Assembly: GCF_003170075.1 (NCBI RefSeq)
Contig: NZ_PMZU01000043.1
Span: forward strand, 1-64,000
Direction: 5' to 3'
Source: Methanoregula sp.
Lineage (GTDB): Archaea; Halobacteriota; Methanomicrobia; Methanomicrobiales; Methanospirillaceae
DNA: 64,000 bases
Position numbers and translations under genes: made by a program. Below are positions 1 to 8,017 of the stretch, in pieces; within the stretch, counting starts at the first letter, position 1; each line of letters starts with the position of its first letter. The notes beneath the pieces are model-generated. The model did not search any database. It saw only the letters and a program-made list of their open reading frames with translations, and was not told where the DNA came from.

Positions 1-71
1 CAAATAATCTCACCTGTCAAAATTTTAGAAAACCTATTATCTGTTCCCATTAACAGAAAATATTTTTGAAT

Positions 72-88
72 AGTTTTAAATATAGTTA
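72..88 (+). promoter_or_regulatory. Putative TATA box for the surface-protein locus
   Basis: An A/T-rich stretch containing TTTAAATATAG lies about 95 bp before the first start codon of the giant surface protein. It fits an archaeal TATA element, with a transcription start expected about 25 bp further on. The rest of bases 1-179 holds no open frame that I can support. No second signal confirms this promoter. Confidence 0.35.
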
Positions 89-179
89 AGAGAGAATAAT
101 TGATATTATTGGATCACCAATTGGTTAGCAGAAGTGGTCCCCCGATGATGATTCATTTTAAAATCTTAGAGCGATTCAT

Positions 180-3100
180 ATGTATTATGGGGATTTCCCT
201 GTGAGCGCCCGACAGAACAAGGAAGAGATCTGGGATTTAACGCGTGGGAACCTGAACTCAGGTGTTGTCATCACTGCAACAAATTCTCTGTTCGGGGGTA
301 TTAGGAAAAACGGGGTTCTGTTTCACAAAACCCGGCTTCCGATATCGCGGCGGATGGTACTGCTTGCCCTCATTTTCCTCCTTGCACTTTCTGTTCTCCT
401 CCCCCCTGCTGCCGCCGCCTGGTATGACTCAAACTGGCTCTACCGCCAAAATATTACCATCAATAAAGTGTATGTCAACGGCACGGGTATCACCCTGACA
501 AATTTTCCCGTCCTTGTTAATATTCAAGATACGAATCTGATATCAAATGCACAGTCGAATGGAAATGATATTCTCTTTACCGCGTCTGACGGGGTAACTA
601 TACTCAATTATGAGATAGAGAATTTCACGCAGAGCTCAGGGAATTTGATAGCGTGGGTCAAAGTCCCCAGCGTCTACAATACCACCAATACCACCTTCTA
701 CATGTATTACGGGAATCCTTCGGCAAGCAACCAGCAGAATGCGGCCGGGGTCTGGGATTCCAAGTATATGGGTGTCTGGCATCTGGGGAACCTCATCAGT
801 CCTTCGTCAGATTCCACCTCGAACAACTATTCCGCAACATGGAATAATAATCCAACACCATTTGCCGGCAGCATAATTGACGGCGGACTGAACCTTGGCG
901 GGTTTAACCAGAACTATCTGAGTACAAATTATGTCCAAACGAGCGTCACCGCCTATAATGTCGAAGCTTGGCTAAAAACCTCGAACACCTCCCAGCTTCA
1001 GACAGCAATAGTGAATGATCGGGGTTCTGCTGGTTCAGGGACCAGCCTCACACTTTCTGTCGGGGGCACCTATCCGGGTGCCGCCGGTACTGCCGGCGAT
1101 GTTGCCTTTGGAGTCGATAGTAACAACGTTTACATCGGTGTCTATACGACCAAAGTAGTGAATGACAATAACTGGCACCATATCGTAGGTACATGGAATA
1201 CAACTTCCGGGACTGCGGTAGCTGCAGGCCAATTTGCTATCTACATTGATGGCGTGCCGGTGGCAACGACTGCTGTAACAACGGGAACCGCCCCCACGGC
1301 ACCTATATCGGGAAGCGGCGGGACACTCATAGGCTACCATCAAACGTGGAACACCTACCTCAACGCGACACTCGACGAAATCCGTATCTCCAACAACAAT
1401 CGTACACCCGTTTGGATTTCAACCGAATACAATAACCAGAAAAGCCCCAACACATTCCTCACCGTTTATCCGCAGGAATACTCGACAATCTCCTCCGGGT
1501 TCACCGGATCGCCAACTTATGGCATCCCCCCGATGACGGTCCAGTTCAATGTCACGAACATGGACGTTATCGCAAACAATGCAAGCTGGGTGAACTGGAC
1601 ATGGGGAGACGGCTCGGTAAGTAACACGTCAACGCCGCTGACGTTCAATGCCTCTCACACCTACAGTTCAGCTGGCATATATGCTGTCAGCGAGTCCGTC
1701 GCCAGTCCAGGGGCCACCAGCATTACGACCTTCTCTAACTATATCACGGCCGCTTCGTCCCCACCGTGGACGAATGCCAATGGCTGCTGGACGGCAACGT
1801 ACGGCAATAATTATCTCGTGATGTGGAACGCCACCGTCGCTAACACATGGCCTGCACCATATGGAATAAATTCGAATCTCTGGTATCTTGTTATTGGCGG
1901 CGGCGGAGGAGGAGGGAGCTACGGTGGCGGCGGTGGTGCCGGCGGATTCCTCAACGGCACCTTCACCGTCTCACCCGGTTCGACATATACTGTAGCGGTT
2001 GGCAGCGGTGGAACCGCAGGAACAACAACTGCCAAAGGTGGTAATGGAGGCAACTCTTCGTTTGCAAATACGACCCCAACAAATGGTTTTCAGGCAATGG
2101 GTGGTGGCGGCGGCGGATCCAGCAGTAATACTGCTGCGACCCGAAACGGAGGAAATGGTGGATCCGGAGGTGGTGGCGCCCGGGGTACAGGTACTGCCGG
2201 AACGGGGATCGCTGGTCAAGGAATGGGTGGTGGAACGGGACAATCTTTGACATTCCCAACCCGTTATCTCGGCGGTGGCGGCGGCGGCGGCACTGTTCTT
2301 GGGGGTACTTCAACCGGTACTGCTGCCGGTAATGGTGGTAATGGGACTGTATCTCTGATTACTGGAACCTCAACGACATATGCTGGTGGCGGCGGCGGTG
2401 GTGCTTATGCAGGATTAACCGCGGGCAGTGGCGGTGCCGGTGGTGGTGGAGCCGGATCCAGTACTGGAGCCGGTACAGCGGGAGCAGCATATACCGGAGG
2501 CGGTGGCGGCGGTGGCAATAGCGCTCCCAGCAATGGCGGTGGCGGCGGCTCCGGTACCGTCATCATCAGGTATGCCTACGACCCGACGCTTGCCGGATTT
2601 ACCCAAAATAAGACATCTGGTCTCGCGCCCTTAGCGGTTCAGTTCAACCTGACAAACATGAACAACAACGCAGCGTATGTGTGCTGGACATGGGGGGACG
2701 GCGCGGTAAGTAACATGACCCCCCCGAAGGTGAATTTCAACCAATCTCATACCTATACTCTGAATGGCACATATACGATCCTTGAGACCGCGGCCAATCC
2801 CGTGTATACCGCTAATGCACAAAATACCCTCACGGTCTATGGCATACCCTTCTCCGGGTTCACGGCAAACGTGACCAGCGGCGTTACTCCGTTGGCGGTC
2901 CAGTTCAACTGGACAAGGGTGGAGGAAAACGCCACCATGTGGAACTGGTCATTCGGTGATGGTTCTGCATGGTTCAATACAACCGATGTTTCTCAGGTCA
3001 ACGCCACGCATATATATACCACCTCAGGAACATATACCGTAACTCAGATTGTTGCTAACCCATATTCCACCAGTACTGCGACGGGATCTATTCAGACATC

Positions 3101-3539
3101 ATCGCCATCTGTTGCGATCACTCTGAACGAAGGCTCGATAGCGCTGGCATTAGTCGCGGGGTCTTCCGCAACTGATTCAAGCCTCGTTATGAACACCACA
3201 ACCAATGTCCCGTTCGCCATTTTGGTTGCAGATGGTACCGTGCGCAATACAACACAGCAGGGATATATGGGAAGTTATACGAGTGGTGCGTATGACAGCG
3301 GGGGACCTGACTTAGGATCACCTCTTCAGCTGGCCGGAACCACAACCGGCACGACAACTGCGCAGACGATCACCCCGCCTATCACATCCACCGCAAAAAC
3401 ACTCTATTCCGGAAGTGCAGCAGTCACCAACCAGAACCTTCCCACGGTATTCACCCAGCCGGCAGCATATTCTGATCCGTACCTGCCAGGCGGTTCCACG
3501 TACAGGATTGACCTGGCGTTCATCATCCAGACTGTTTAA
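180..3539 (+). CDS. Giant secreted surface protein: DUF2341, LamG-like, PKD repeats, Gly-rich domain, C-terminal WxL-like domain
   Basis: A probable adhesin-like cell-surface protein of 1119 residues. A hydrophobic signal segment starts at Met59 (MVLLALIFLLALSVLL), so the true start may be the ATG at 354; the frame is open from 180. Then come a DUF2341 module (about 81-200, WLYRQNITI), a LamG/concanavalin-like module (200-415), a PKD domain (440-521, WTWGDG motif), a very Gly-rich module (571-794) and two more PKD domains (801-887, 889-977, WTWGDG and WSFGDG). The C-terminal domain (978-1119) resembles the small secreted proteins encoded next door: both end with YSDPxL, a short spacer, then YRI and a beta strand. 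No C-terminal membrane anchor is seen, so retention may depend on the anchored partner proteins downstream. Ligand unknown. Confidence 0.85.
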   Translation: MYYGDFPVSARQNKEEIWDLTRGNLNSGVVITATNSLFGGIRKNGVLFHKTRLPISRRMVLLALIFLLALSVLLPPAAAAWYDSNWLYRQNITINKVYVNGTGITLTNFPVLVNIQDTNLISNAQSNGNDILFTASDGVTILNYEIENFTQSSGNLIAWVKVPSVYNTTNTTFYMYYGNPSASNQQNAAGVWDSKYMGVWHLGNLISPSSDSTSNNYSATWNNNPTPFAGSIIDGGLNLGGFNQNYLSTNYVQTSVTAYNVEAWLKTSNTSQLQTAIVNDRGSAGSGTSLTLSVGGTYPGAAGTAGDVAFGVDSNNVYIGVYTTKVVNDNNWHHIVGTWNTTSGTAVAAGQFAIYIDGVPVATTAVTTGTAPTAPISGSGGTLIGYHQTWNTYLNATLDEIRISNNNRTPVWISTEYNNQKSPNTFLTVYPQEYSTISSGFTGSPTYGIPPMTVQFNVTNMDVIANNASWVNWTWGDGSVSNTSTPLTFNASHTYSSAGIYAVSESVASPGATSITTFSNYITAASSPPWTNANGCWTATYGNNYLVMWNATVANTWPAPYGINSNLWYLVIGGGGGGGSYGGGGGAGGFLNGTFTVSPGSTYTVAVGSGGTAGTTTAKGGNGGNSSFANTTPTNGFQAMGGGGGGSSSNTAATRNGGNGGSGGGGARGTGTAGTGIAGQGMGGGTGQSLTFPTRYLGGGGGGGTVLGGTSTGTAAGNGGNGTVSLITGTSTTYAGGGGGGAYAGLTAGSGGAGGGGAGSSTGAGTAGAAYTGGGGGGGNSAPSNGGGGGSGTVIIRYAYDPTLAGFTQNKTSGLAPLAVQFNLTNMNNNAAYVCWTWGDGAVSNMTPPKVNFNQSHTYTLNGTYTILETAANPVYTANAQNTLTVYGIPFSGFTANVTSGVTPLAVQFNWTRVEENATMWNWSFGDGSAWFNTTDVSQVNATHIYTTSGTYTVTQIVANPYSTSTATGSIQTSSPSVAITLNEGSIALALVAGSSATDSSLVMNTTTNVPFAILVADGTVRNTTQQGYMGSYTSGAYDSGGPDLGSPLQLAGTTTGTTTAQTITPPITSTAKTLYSGSAAVTNQNLPTVFTQPAAYSDPYLPGGSTYRIDLAFIIQTV

Positions 3540-3608
3540 GTATAAATCGAGGGAGAAAGGGTAGCAATTTTATATAAAACTGGACAAAAACCGACTATCT
3601 TAACAAAG

Positions 3609-3620
3609 AAATATATAAAT
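3609..3620 (+). promoter_or_regulatory. TATA box of small surface gene, copy 1
   Basis: AAATATATAAAT lies in a block that is nearly identical in both duplicate units. It is a strong match to an archaeal TATA element. Transcription should begin near 3645, giving a short leader that contains the GAGGTG ribosome-binding site at 3656-3661. Confidence 0.6.
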
Positions 3621-3670
3621 ATTAGTTATGCATATTGAGTACACAACCAAAAAAAGAGGTGTGCAGAAAC

Positions 3671-4246
3671 ATGCAGAAGAACGTATTGATCCTGGCCGGG
3701 ATTCTTATCATCGCATTTGCTGCGGTGGTTTCTCCAGTGATGGCAGCCACAGCGGGTAATGCTACAATTTCAGGAAATCCCCCGTTGTCGATGAATCTCA
3801 CGGTCACCGGTACCATTACCGGGTGGAGTTTAGATCCATCTGTAAGTCAGCCATTAACAAATTCAACAGCCGTAACCATGACCGTGAAATCGAATGACCG
3901 GTCCTGGGTTGTTAGTGCCAAAGACGGTATGGATAACTCAAAAACTTCTGGTACCGCAGGAAAAATGGCAGACTGGAACGGGACCGCATATAATACTACA
4001 TCCAGTATTTCATTGGGATCCGCCATGCTCGTTGGCGCTACTACTGCATCGGGTTTTACTGGCGCAACCGTTACATTAACCGGTAGCGATCAGGCCATTG
4101 CAACCGGGACCGGTGCCACAAATGCTGCCGGCACATTTAGTGCCCTACCTATTACCATCACGCAGACGGTCCAATACTCTGACCCGTCCCTCATCTCTCC
4201 CGATGTCTACCGGATCATTGTTACATTCACCGGTTCAACACCGTAA
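3671..4246 (+). CDS. Small secreted WxL-like surface protein, copy 1
   Basis: The ATG at 3671 is chosen because GAGGTG sits nine bases upstream and a signal peptide starts at once (MQKNVLILAGILIIAFAAVV, then SPVMA). A TTG at 3635 would only add a charged pre-region. The mature protein (191 codons in all) is rich in Thr, Ser and Gly. It carries a SWVVS motif after a short beta-rich region and ends with a YSDPSL...YRIIVTF segment. The C-terminal half matches the last domain of the upstream giant protein and the second copy at 5970. The pattern (small secreted protein, anchored partner, large protein sharing the same C-terminal domain) recalls bacterial WxL proteins, but the canonical WxL tripeptide is absent. 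Function unproven. Confidence 0.8.
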   Translation: MQKNVLILAGILIIAFAAVVSPVMAATAGNATISGNPPLSMNLTVTGTITGWSLDPSVSQPLTNSTAVTMTVKSNDRSWVVSAKDGMDNSKTSGTAGKMADWNGTAYNTTSSISLGSAMLVGATTASGFTGATVTLTGSDQAIATGTGATNAAGTFSALPITITQTVQYSDPSLISPDVYRIIVTFTGSTP

Positions 4247-4361
4247 TCTTTTTTTGAAAAAATCTATCCATTTTTCACCCATATCCGGGTATCTTACGTG
4301 ATGAAAACGTACAAATGGTTATATGTTTTAGTACCCCAATTTATCACACAAGGGGTTATAG

Positions 4362-5726
4362 ATGGGTAATTTTATGGATAAATCCCTGATGGTTGGGATC
4401 GTTGTATTGTGCCTGTTGCTGGTACTTCCGGCAACCGTATCCGCGATTGGCGTTTCGGGAACAAAGTACATGGGCAGTATCACGCCCGGAGGAACAGATA
4501 TCCATACCATGACGGTGAGTCTGGGTTCCGAAGAAAATCCAACTGACCTCATGGTGGAAGTGTACGGTTTTGGCCAGAATATGGACCAGGGTTATTCTGC
4601 CTTAAATCCGGCAAATGATGTAAGTCCCTATTCTGCCAGGTCTTTTATCACGCTCGATAACAGCTCTTTTCACCTTGAACCCGGTACTGCAAAAAGCATA
4701 AATGCAAAAATCTCCGTCCCCGCAAATGCCGGCCCGGGCGGGAGATATGCGCTCATCTATATCCATGCCCTGCCGGGGAAGGGGCAGTCATTTACCACAG
4801 CAGTACTTGTCCCCGTCCTGATTACGATTACCGGAACCACACCAACCGTGACCGGCAGCATCACCAACCTCTCGGTGGGCGAGGTGACGGCGGGCCAGCC
4901 GATCACTGTTACAACAACGCTCAAAAATACCGGAAATTATCATTATTATCATACCGTAAATACCGTTACGGTAAGCGATGCAAACAATAATCCCTTTGGA
5001 AACTTCTCAACGCAACCATCGATATATGCAGTTATCCCGGGAAATACCGTCCAGTATACCGTAACGCCAAACCTGCAGAACCTTCCGGCCGGGAACTATA
5101 CCGTTGATTCCAAAGTTCTTCTTGAGGGTGGCACGGTTCTCGATGAGAAGAACACGACCCTCTCAGTAAAGACAAATTACATCCCCCCGGTGACAGAATC
5201 CAGCATCACGCTCACACCGCAGGGTGGGGGGACCCTGATTTCCCCTGATGGCCGGTTCTCGGTCCTGTTCCCGCAGGGTGCGGTGCTGGGTGATGGTGTG
5301 GTGACCCTGAAACCCTATGCCAAAGACAAACTCGAGCCAGCTCCGGCAAATGCAAAACCGGGGGCAACCTGTTTTGAGATCACCGGGCTTACCGGGCTGC
5401 TCAGTAAGGACGCCACCGTCAAGGTCACGTATTCGGCAGATGATCTTGCAGCAGCAGGCGGGGATGCATCCCAGCTGAAACTCTCCTACTTTGATGCCGC
5501 ACAGGGAGCATGGGTCATCCTGCCCACACAGGTGAACACGCAGGACATGACACTGACAACGACCACGAACCGCATGGGTGTCTGGGCAGTCATGGTCTCG
5601 TCCTCAACAGGTGTGGGATCTCCCGCCAGTGCGTCCACGAAGGCTTCCCTGCCCGCGGTGCTCAGTATTGTAGCCCTCGCTGTCACAGCAATCATTGTCG
5701 GCAGCACGGCCAGGCAAAGGAAATGA
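4362..5726 (+). CDS. Membrane-anchored surface protein, DUF916-like N-terminus, copy 1
   Basis: A 454-residue type I membrane protein. The signal peptide covers residues 1-28 (DKSLMVGIVVLCLLLVLPAT). A beta-rich domain at 30-150 with HLEPGTAKSINAKISVPANA and GGRYALIYIHALP looks like the DUF916 part of WxL partner proteins. A second Ig/CARDB-like domain (158-270, LKNTGNYHYYHTVNTV) follows. A third domain (275-410) has FPQGAVL and KVTYSADDL and is common in methanogen surface proteins. One transmembrane helix lies near 425-448, with RQRK at the cytoplasmic end. The first ATG follows a GGGG-containing ribosome-binding site. A 4-bp ATGA overlap links it to the duplicated tail fragment. DUF916 homology is my inference and needs a profile search. 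Confidence 0.8.
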   Translation: MGNFMDKSLMVGIVVLCLLLVLPATVSAIGVSGTKYMGSITPGGTDIHTMTVSLGSEENPTDLMVEVYGFGQNMDQGYSALNPANDVSPYSARSFITLDNSSFHLEPGTAKSINAKISVPANAGPGGRYALIYIHALPGKGQSFTTAVLVPVLITITGTTPTVTGSITNLSVGEVTAGQPITVTTTLKNTGNYHYYHTVNTVTVSDANNNPFGNFSTQPSIYAVIPGNTVQYTVTPNLQNLPAGNYTVDSKVLLEGGTVLDEKNTTLSVKTNYIPPVTESSITLTPQGGGTLISPDGRFSVLFPQGAVLGDGVVTLKPYAKDKLEPAPANAKPGATCFEITGLTGLLSKDATVKVTYSADDLAAAGGDASQLKLSYFDAAQGAWVILPTQVNTQDMTLTTTTNRMGVWAVMVSSSTGVGSPASASTKASLPAVLSIVALAVTAIIVGSTARQRK

Positions 5727-5839
5727 CCAACCAGAATCTTCCCCCATTATTCACCCAGCCGGCAGCATATTCTGATCTGCACCTGACGGGCGGTTCCGGT
5801 TACAGGACGGACCTGTCGTTCATAGTCCGGACTTTTTAA
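5723..5839 (+). pseudogene. Duplicated 3' tail of the giant surface gene
   Basis: This 38-codon open frame matches the last 38 residues of the 1119-residue protein (TNQNLP, FTQPAAYSD, GGS/GGSxYR, DLxFI) and the same stop. It was cut off from its parent by the tandem duplication. By chance it gained an ATG that overlaps the stop of the preceding gene (ATGA), exactly where the second copy has the start of the 459-residue gene. It has no signal peptide and is probably non-functional debris, though it could be translated by coupling. Confidence 0.8.
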
Positions 5840-5908
5840 GTATAAACTGAGGAAGAAAGGACGGCAATTTTATATAAATCTGGACAAAAACCGACTATCT
5901 TAACAAAG

Positions 5909-5920
5909 AAATATATAAAT
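5909..5920 (+). promoter_or_regulatory. TATA box of small surface gene, copy 2
   Basis: The same AAATATATAAAT as at 3609, shifted by 2300 bp, within an almost unchanged promoter block. Downstream the ribosome-binding site differs: AGGGTG here against GAGGTG in copy 1, with two A bases lost. Confidence 0.6.
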
Positions 5921-5969
5921 ATTAGTTATGCATATTGAGTACACAACCAAAAAAAGGGTGTGCAGAAAC

Positions 5970-6539
5970 ATGCAGAAGAACGTATTGATCCTGGCCGTGA
6001 TTCTTATCATCGCATTTGCTGCAATGGCAGCGCCGGTGATGGCAGCGCAGAGTGCTACAATCACAGCAAATCCCGCAAAAACGATAACTGTCACCGTAAA
6101 CGGTGGTATTACCAACTGGGCCCTCGCCCAAGGACTGAATACAGATGCAACAAGCGTAACATTAGACGTGGCATCTAATTCCCCGAATTGGGTTGTTAGT
6201 GTTAAAGACGCTTTAGATCCTGATAGTGTTCCTACGGCAAAGCCCGACGCCGGACAAATGGTAGATTATAATACAGCCACATCTGTATATGGAACTCTTA
6301 AACTGGGCTCAAGTCTTGTCATTGGCGGTGCAACTAGTGCAACTCAGTATACTGGCGCAACAGTTACATTAACCGGTAGCGATCAGGCCATTGTAACCGG
6401 TGCAAATGCCTCAACTGCTGCTGGCACATTTACAGGTACCCCAGTTACCATCAAGCAGACAGTTGCAATTACCGATTCGGTCCTCCCGACAAACCATGTC
6501 TACAGGATCATTGTCACAATGACCGGTACCACCCCATAA
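5970..6539 (+). CDS. Small secreted WxL-like surface protein, copy 2
   Basis: The paralogue of the protein at 3671, 189 residues from the ATG at 5970. The signal peptide MQKNVLILAVILIIAFAAMA is almost unchanged. A NWVVSVKDAL motif, the segment TGATVTLTGSDQAI and the C-terminal YRIIVTMTG are conserved with copy 1. The region between the signal peptide and SNSPNWVVS, and the loop after it, are largely different. It sits in the same gene order, with its own TATA box and with a second anchored protein 114 bp downstream, so the two pairs may display different surface variants. Function unknown. Confidence 0.8.
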   Translation: MQKNVLILAVILIIAFAAMAAPVMAAQSATITANPAKTITVTVNGGITNWALAQGLNTDATSVTLDVASNSPNWVVSVKDALDPDSVPTAKPDAGQMVDYNTATSVYGTLKLGSSLVIGGATSATQYTGATVTLTGSDQAIVTGANASTAAGTFTGTPVTIKQTVAITDSVLPTNHVYRIIVTMTGTTP

Positions 6540-6652
6540 TTTTAAAAATACATCCAATCCTATTTTTCATTCTGTCCAAGCATCTTAAGTGATGAAAACT
6601 TACAAATGGTTATATGTTCCAGTACCCCAATTTATCACACAAGGGGTTATAG

Positions 6653-8017
6653 ATGGGTAATTTTATGGATAAATCCCTGATGGTTGGGATCGTTGTATTG
6701 TGCCTGTTGCTGGTACTTCCGGCAACCGTATCAGCGATCAGTGTTACGGGATCAAAATATACGGGAAGTATCGCGCCCGGTGGAACAGATACCCATACCA
6801 TGACGGTGAGTATCGGATCTGATGAAAATCCAGCTGACCTTCTGGTGGAGGTATACGGTTTTGGCCAGAATATGGATCAGGGTTATTCGGCTGTAACTCA
6901 GGCAAATGATGCAAGTCCCTATTCTGCCAGGTCTTTTATCACGCTTGATACCAGTTCAGTTCACCTTGTACCCGGTGTAGAACAAAGCATACATGCAAAA
7001 ATATCCGTTCCCGCGAATGCCGGCCCGGGCGGGAGATATGCACTCATCTATATCCATGCCCTGCCGGGTAAAGGGCAGTCATTCACCACTGCAGTACTTG
7101 TCCCCGTCATGATTACGATTACCGGAACCGCACCAACCGTGACCGGCAGCATAACCAACCTTTCGGTGGGCGAGGTGACGGTGGGCCAGCCGATCACCGT
7201 GACAACAACGCTCAAAAATACTGGTAATTATCATTATTATCATACCGTAAATACCGTTACGGTAAGCGATGCAACGGGGAATCCCGTAGGAAACTTCTCA
7301 ACGCAACCATCAGCCTATGCAATTATCCCGGGGAATACCGTCCAGTATACCGTAACGCCGAAACTGCAGAACCTCCCGGCCGGGACCTACACCGTGGATT
7401 CCAAAGTTCTTCTTGAGAGTGGCACGGTTCTCGATGAGAAGAACACGACCCTCTCAGTAAAGACAAATTACATTCCCCCGGTAACAGAATCCAGCATCAC
7501 GCTCATACCGGCAAGTGCGGGAACACTGACTTCTCCCGATGGACGGTATTCAGTCTCGTTCCCGCAGGGAGCCGTGCTGAGCGATGTTGTTGTCACCCTG
7601 AAACCCTATTCAATGGACAAGCTCAGCCCGGCGCCTTCTGGTGCAAAACTGGGTGCAACCAGTTTTGAGATTGCGGGTCTCACAGGACTGCTCAGCAAAG
7701 ACGCCACCGTCAAAGTTACGTATTCGGCAGATGACCTTGCAGCAGCCGGCGGGGATGCATCCCAGCTGAAACTCTCCTACTTTGATGCCGCACAGGGGAC
7801 ATGGGTCATCCTGCCCACACAGGTGAACACGCAGGATGAGACGCTGACAACGACCACGAACCGCATGGGTGTCTGGGCAGTTATGGTATCAGCCTCAACA
7901 AGTGCGGGATCTCCCGCCAGTGCGTCCACGAAGGCTTCCCTGCCCGCGGTGCTCAGTATTGTAGCCCTCGCTGCCACAGCAGTCATTGTCGGCGGCACGG
8001 TCAGGCAAAGGAAATGA
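6653..8017 (+). CDS. Membrane-anchored surface protein, DUF916-like N-terminus, copy 2
   Basis: The second 454-residue anchored protein, with no length change relative to the copy at 4362. Signal peptide, DUF916-like domain (GGRYALIYIHALP retained), Ig-like domain (LKNTGNYHYYHT retained), FPQGAVL/KVTYSADDL domain and C-terminal helix ending RQRK are all present. Substitutions cluster in the first mature domain and around residues 275-340. Its TGA overlaps the ATG of the next gene (ATGA), so the two are probably translated in tandem. The likely role is to hold the small WxL-like protein and the giant adhesin at the cell envelope; this is inference from gene order. Confidence 0.8.
   Translation: MGNFMDKSLMVGIVVLCLLLVLPATVSAISVTGSKYTGSIAPGGTDTHTMTVSIGSDENPADLLVEVYGFGQNMDQGYSAVTQANDASPYSARSFITLDTSSVHLVPGVEQSIHAKISVPANAGPGGRYALIYIHALPGKGQSFTTAVLVPVMITITGTAPTVTGSITNLSVGEVTVGQPITVTTTLKNTGNYHYYHTVNTVTVSDATGNPVGNFSTQPSAYAIIPGNTVQYTVTPKLQNLPAGTYTVDSKVLLESGTVLDEKNTTLSVKTNYIPPVTESSITLIPASAGTLTSPDGRYSVSFPQGAVLSDVVVTLKPYSMDKLSPAPSGAKLGATSFEIAGLTGLLSKDATVKVTYSADDLAAAGGDASQLKLSYFDAAQGTWVILPTQVNTQDETLTTTTNRMGVWAVMVSASTSAGSPASASTKASLPAVLSIVALAATAVIVGGTVRQRK

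Larger units (their letters stand above)
3426..5725. repeat. Tandem duplication, copy 1 (2300 bp unit)
   Basis: This unit runs from inside the last codons of the giant surface gene, through the small secreted gene and the anchored 454-residue gene, to that gene's stop. The same order recurs immediately downstream. Landmarks are displaced by exactly 2300 bp at the left side: ACCAACCAGAA at 3426 and 5726, TGGACAAAAACCG at 3581 and 5881. Small indels within the coding parts change the offset to 2291 further on. Confidence 0.9.
5726..8017. repeat. Tandem duplication, copy 2
   Basis: Second unit of the 2300-bp duplication: gene tail, promoter block, small secreted gene and anchored gene. The unit ends at the stop codon of the second 454-residue gene, after which the unique 459-residue gene follows. 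The 454-residue copies stay closely similar along their length. The small-protein copies keep the same signal peptide and C-terminus but differ strongly in the middle. Confidence 0.9.

Noticed and set aside
1890-2561. Repetitive Gly-coding DNA as a possible CRISPR or satellite array
   Set aside because: Units are irregular, lie in frame of one gene and encode a Gly-rich domain; no constant repeat/spacer pattern.
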